From Bacteroidota bacterium (GTDB lineage: Bacteria > Bacteroidota > Bacteroidia > Bacteroidales > Paludibacteraceae): 64,000 bases of DNA. The notes under the pieces are model-generated. The model did not search any database and had not been told where the DNA came from. It saw only the letters and a list, made by a program, of their open reading frames with translations. Location: assembly GCA_023459355.1 (NCBI GenBank), contig JAEWUM010000009.1:124001-188000 (forward strand), given 5' to 3'. A program made the position numbers and the translations under genes. Shown piece by piece: positions 61,313-64,000 of this stretch (position 1 is the stretch's first letter; every line of letters begins with the position of its first letter).

Positions 61313-62788
61313 TCACTTGCGCCAGAAGGCCGGGATGAAAAGCACCAGTACGGTAAAAAGTTCAAGACGACCAATCAGCATCATAAATGAAAGAAACCAT
61401 TTACTGAAATCCGGAATTGCCGAAAAATTACCGGCGGGTCCTACCGTTCCCAGTCCGGGTCCTACCCCACCCAGGCAGGTAATTAATCCGCCAATCGACT
61501 CCTGAAAAGGCATGCCGGACAAACTAAGTACAAACACACCAAAGGCAATCGTAATTAAATACAACATAACAAATGCCAGTATCTTTGTTATAACATCTTC
61601 ACTCACAAATCGGCCATTATATCTGACAGGTACAACCGCATTGGGATGGAGCAGTTTTTTAAACTCGTAGTAGCAATACTTGACTACAATTACAATCCTG
61701 ATCATTTTTATCGCACCACTTGTCGAACCCGCAGATGCTCCCATGATCATGGCAACCAGCAACAATATCCAGGTAAACGTTTGCCAATACATATAATCTG
61801 CGGTTGCAAATCCGGTTGTTGTCATTACTGCTGTGACGTTAAAAAAAGCGTCTCTCCATGCTTTCTCGAGCCCTTCAAAAGAAAAAGCGGTTGAATAATC
61901 CAACAAAGAAACCATCACGATAATCGAGAACGCAAATAAGGTAATCAAATAATACCTGAGTTCTTCATCCTGCAAAACTCTCTTGAACTTATTCTTAAAA
62001 CCAAAGTAATACAAACTGAAGTTTACTCCCGAGAGCAGCATGAAAATCGCTATTACATATTGAATATAAGGAGAATCCCAGTACCCCACACTCGCCTGTT
62101 TGGTTGAAAATCCACCGGTGGCAACCGTACCAAATGCATGACAGACGGCATCAAACCAACCCATTCCGCCCAACCTGAGCAGAATCGTTTCCGAAATTGT
62201 CAAAATGATGTAAATTAAGAATAAACGCTTGGCCGTTTCGTTAATTTTCGGATGAATCTTATCTTTGGTCGGACCAGCTGATTCAGCAGCAAACAACTGT
62301 GCGCCACTAACTCCGAAAACTGGTAACAAGGCCAACGACATGACAATGATACCCAATCCCCCGATCCAGTGCGTCAGACTTCTCCAATACAGAATACTGT
62401 GCGATAAATCTTCAATATTGTTCAGGATTGAAGCTCCCGTTGTTGTGAATCCTGATATTGTTTCAAAAAAAGCATCTGTAAATGAAGGAATACTCCCGGA
62501 AATCCAATAAGGTAATAAACCAAAAAGAGAGAAGACAATTCAAATGAATGTCACAATCAGTGACCCTTCTCTCCTGTCGATTACCGGAACGGCATGACGA
62601 CCAGCAAGAATACCGGCAATACCTATTACCAGTGAGATTCCGGCAGTAATAAGAAAATAATATCCGTCATGCTCTTTATAAAACAAGGCAACTAAGGCCG
62701 CTGATAACAAGGCAACCGTTTCTACCAGCAAAAGAACTCCGAAAAACCTGAAAATCAGTCGAAAATTAAAGTCTTTGTTTATTGACAT
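61313..62788 (-). pseudogene. trkH: TrkH family potassium transporter, interrupted by an in-frame TGA
   Basis: A membrane subunit of a Trk/Ktr-type K+ uptake system. Two open segments, 62788-62540 (82 residues) and 62356-61313 (347 residues from its first ATG), are in the same frame. The sequence between continues in frame as IVFSLFGLLPYWISGSIPSF and TISGFTTTGASILNN, which is TrkH. The only interruption is TGA at 62542-62540, where a Trp (TGG) would be natural. Full length would be about 491 residues. Other genes here use TGA as stop, so this is a nonsense mutation, sequencing error or unusual readthrough. It ends 5 bp from convergent dnaX. Confidence 0.85.
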
Positions 62789-62810
62789 ATAGGTTTTGAC
62801 AGATTATTGT

Positions 62811-64000
62811 TTATTTCTTCCAGAAAATAGGCGTAAAAATAATCAGAACCGTAAAAACTTCTAACCTTCCGATAAGCATTACGAAGGAAAGGAACCATTT
62901 GGAAAAATCAGGTATTGAAGCGAAATTTGTTACAGGTCCGATGCTTCCGAGTCCGGGACCAACATCACTGATGCAGGTTATCATACCACTTATTGACTCC
63001 ATAAAACCCATTCCTGAGAAAGCAAGCACAATTGTACCGATAATAATCAGTACTATATATAACATAATGAACGCAAGAACTCGGGTAATAATCTCATCTC
63101 TCACTATTAATCCATTATACTTCACAGGAAAAACAGCATTAGGATGGATTATTCGTTTAAACTCGTAATAGGCATATTTAACAGCCAGGAGTACCCTGAC
63201 TAATTTCATACCCCCTGCAGTAGAACCGGCTGAGGCTCCAATCAACATAACAATTAACAGTATAATCCACACAACCGGTTTAAACAACATGTAATCTATC
63301 GTAACAAAACCGGTTGTAGTCATAAGTGATACAACATTGAACAAACTTTCCCTGAATATAAATTCCAATGATTGAAAAGATTGAATATTCGATAAATCAA
63401 CGATAGAAATTCCAACAAGAAAAGTAGATACAAGCGTTATTATAAAGAAAAAACGTAATTCTTCGTTTTCTTTAATCTTATTAACTTTTCCTTTGATCAT
63501 GAAATAAAACAAAGAAAAATTAACTCCGGCAATAAACATAAAAAAGATGATAATATATTGAATTGCTGGTGATGACCAGTACCCTACACTTGCTTGTTTT
63601 GTGGAAAACCCACCGGTGGCCATCGTGGTAAACGAATGATTGACTGCATCAAACCAACCCATACCGGCAACGACCAGCAACAAAGTCTCTACCACCGTGA
63701 GCACAATGTAGATAGCCAATAAACGTTTGGCTGTTTCGCTCATTTTGGGATGAATTTTATCTTTGGTGGGACCTGTAGCCTCAGCCGAGAACAACTGAAC
63801 AGTTGAAAAACCAAAAATAGGCAATAAAGCGATGGAAATAACAATGATGCCGAGTCCGCCTATCCATTGAGTCAGACTTCTCCAATACAACAGGCTGTTA
63901 GGCAAAGATTCAATGTTGTTTAATATTGAAGCGCCGGTCGTTGTAAAACCCGACATGGTTTCAAAGAAAGCATCAGTAAATGAAGGAATACTACCACTTA
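62811..64000 (-). CDS. trkH: TrkH family potassium transporter, partial (5' end outside window)
   Basis: The second, tandem TrkH. At least 396 residues are visible, and the frame is open to the window edge (SGSIPSFTDAFFETMSGFTTTG). Repeated pore-loop motifs include MSGFTTTGAS, TMATGGFSTKQAS, LMTTTGFVT and ISDVGPGLGSIGP, with the selectivity-filter Gly residues. It is closely similar to the interrupted copy 22 bp downstream, including KDKIHPK.SETAKRL. No TrkA-type regulator is present in the window. Being intact in the visible part, it may be the functional copy. Confidence 0.92.
   Translation of the reverse strand, partial: SGSIPSFTDAFFETMSGFTTTGASILNNIESLPNSLLYWRSLTQWIGGLGIIVISIALLPIFGFSTVQLFSAEATGPTKDKIHPKMSETAKRLLAIYIVLTVVETLLLVVAGMGWFDAVNHSFTTMATGGFSTKQASVGYWSSPAIQYIIIFFMFIAGVNFSLFYFMIKGKVNKIKENEELRFFFIITLVSTFLVGISIVDLSNIQSFQSLEFIFRESLFNVVSLMTTTGFVTIDYMLFKPVVWIILLIVMLIGASAGSTAGGMKLVRVLLAVKYAYYEFKRIIHPNAVFPVKYNGLIVRDEIITRVLAFIMLYIVLIIIGTIVLAFSGMGFMESISGMITCISDVGPGLGSIGPVTNFASIPDFSKWFLSFVMLIGRLEVFTVLIIFTPIFWKK

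Noticed and set aside
62540..62542. Selenocysteine or stop-codon reassignment at the trkH TGA
   Set aside because: TGA terminates other genes in the window (msrB, for example), the position is expected to be Trp, and no selenocysteine insertion element is apparent.
1..64000. tRNA genes, 5S/16S/23S rRNA and insertion sequences with transposase
   Set aside because: I found no tRNA cloverleaf, rRNA segment or transposase gene on either strand by reading; a covariance-model scan could still find a missed tRNA.

Overview
The window is chromosomal DNA of a member of the Bacteroidota, probably Bacteroidales-like. The evidence is lineage-specific proteins (DUF4293, DUF3276/PUR, DUF4835, a Bacteroidetes-type omega subunit, a long NusB, an HU-like protein with a DUF4469-type C-terminus), promoters of the Bacteroidetes form TTG-N19-21-TAnnTTTG, AT-rich spacers, and a DQVHFREPG dihydroorotase. 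I cannot name the species.

Most of the window is dense housekeeping sequence. 1-679: msrA (cut by the window edge) and msrB. 707-6269: a minus-strand run nusB-yajC-ybbR joined by stop/start overlap to three nucleotide-sugar genes of the WbpB/D/E type, then a DUF4293 protein. 6441-16625: PUR protein, threonine aldolase, NfeD-type protease, ECF sigma factor, HPPK-like protein, guanylate kinase, RNase P RNA (rnpB), an FMN-binding protein, a membrane pyrophosphatase, mtnN and an M48 protease. 16762-20331: a metallophosphoesterase followed by a two-gene ABC importer in which permease and ATPase are one polypeptide. 20333-32662: nitroreductase, tilS, recN, DUF4835, coaBC, rpoZ, bamD, apbE, pyrC, a GT2 glycosyltransferase, a WalJ-like hydrolase and tsaB.

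32663-45205 is an accessory region. It holds a mazEF pair and a DUF1444-like lipoprotein gene bounded by inverted palindromic repeats. It then holds a five-gene minus-strand operon (44477 to 35022): an XRE regulator, a PLD-nuclease/SNF2-helicase fusion, an Eco57I-like adenine methyltransferase, a RecF/SMC-like ATPase and a uracil-DNA-glycosylase-like protein. The operon is framed by related repeats about 9.6 kb apart and looks like a mobile anti-phage or restriction-modification module. Just beyond it lie five CCTATAGG palindromes at an exact 23-bp spacing. This region is the best candidate here for an undescribed system.

45206-64000 returns to core genes: HU-like protein, a beta-CASP nuclease, a DEAD-box helicase, gcvP, a small membrane protein and an OmpH-like chaperone. 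A carbohydrate cluster follows (isomerase/epimerase, DUF1080 hydrolase, two exported Gfo/Idh/MocA oxidoreductases, DoxX), consistent with a periplasmic 3-keto-glycoside route. Then come a DivIC/FtsB-like protein, dnaX with an 11-A slippery run, and two tandem trkH genes, the first with an in-frame TGA and the second cut by the window edge.

Short dispersed repeats (CCGTTTT tracts, GGGCGC palindromes, GGTTAGT tracts) occupy many intergenic spaces and have altered the ends of some reading frames, most clearly recN.
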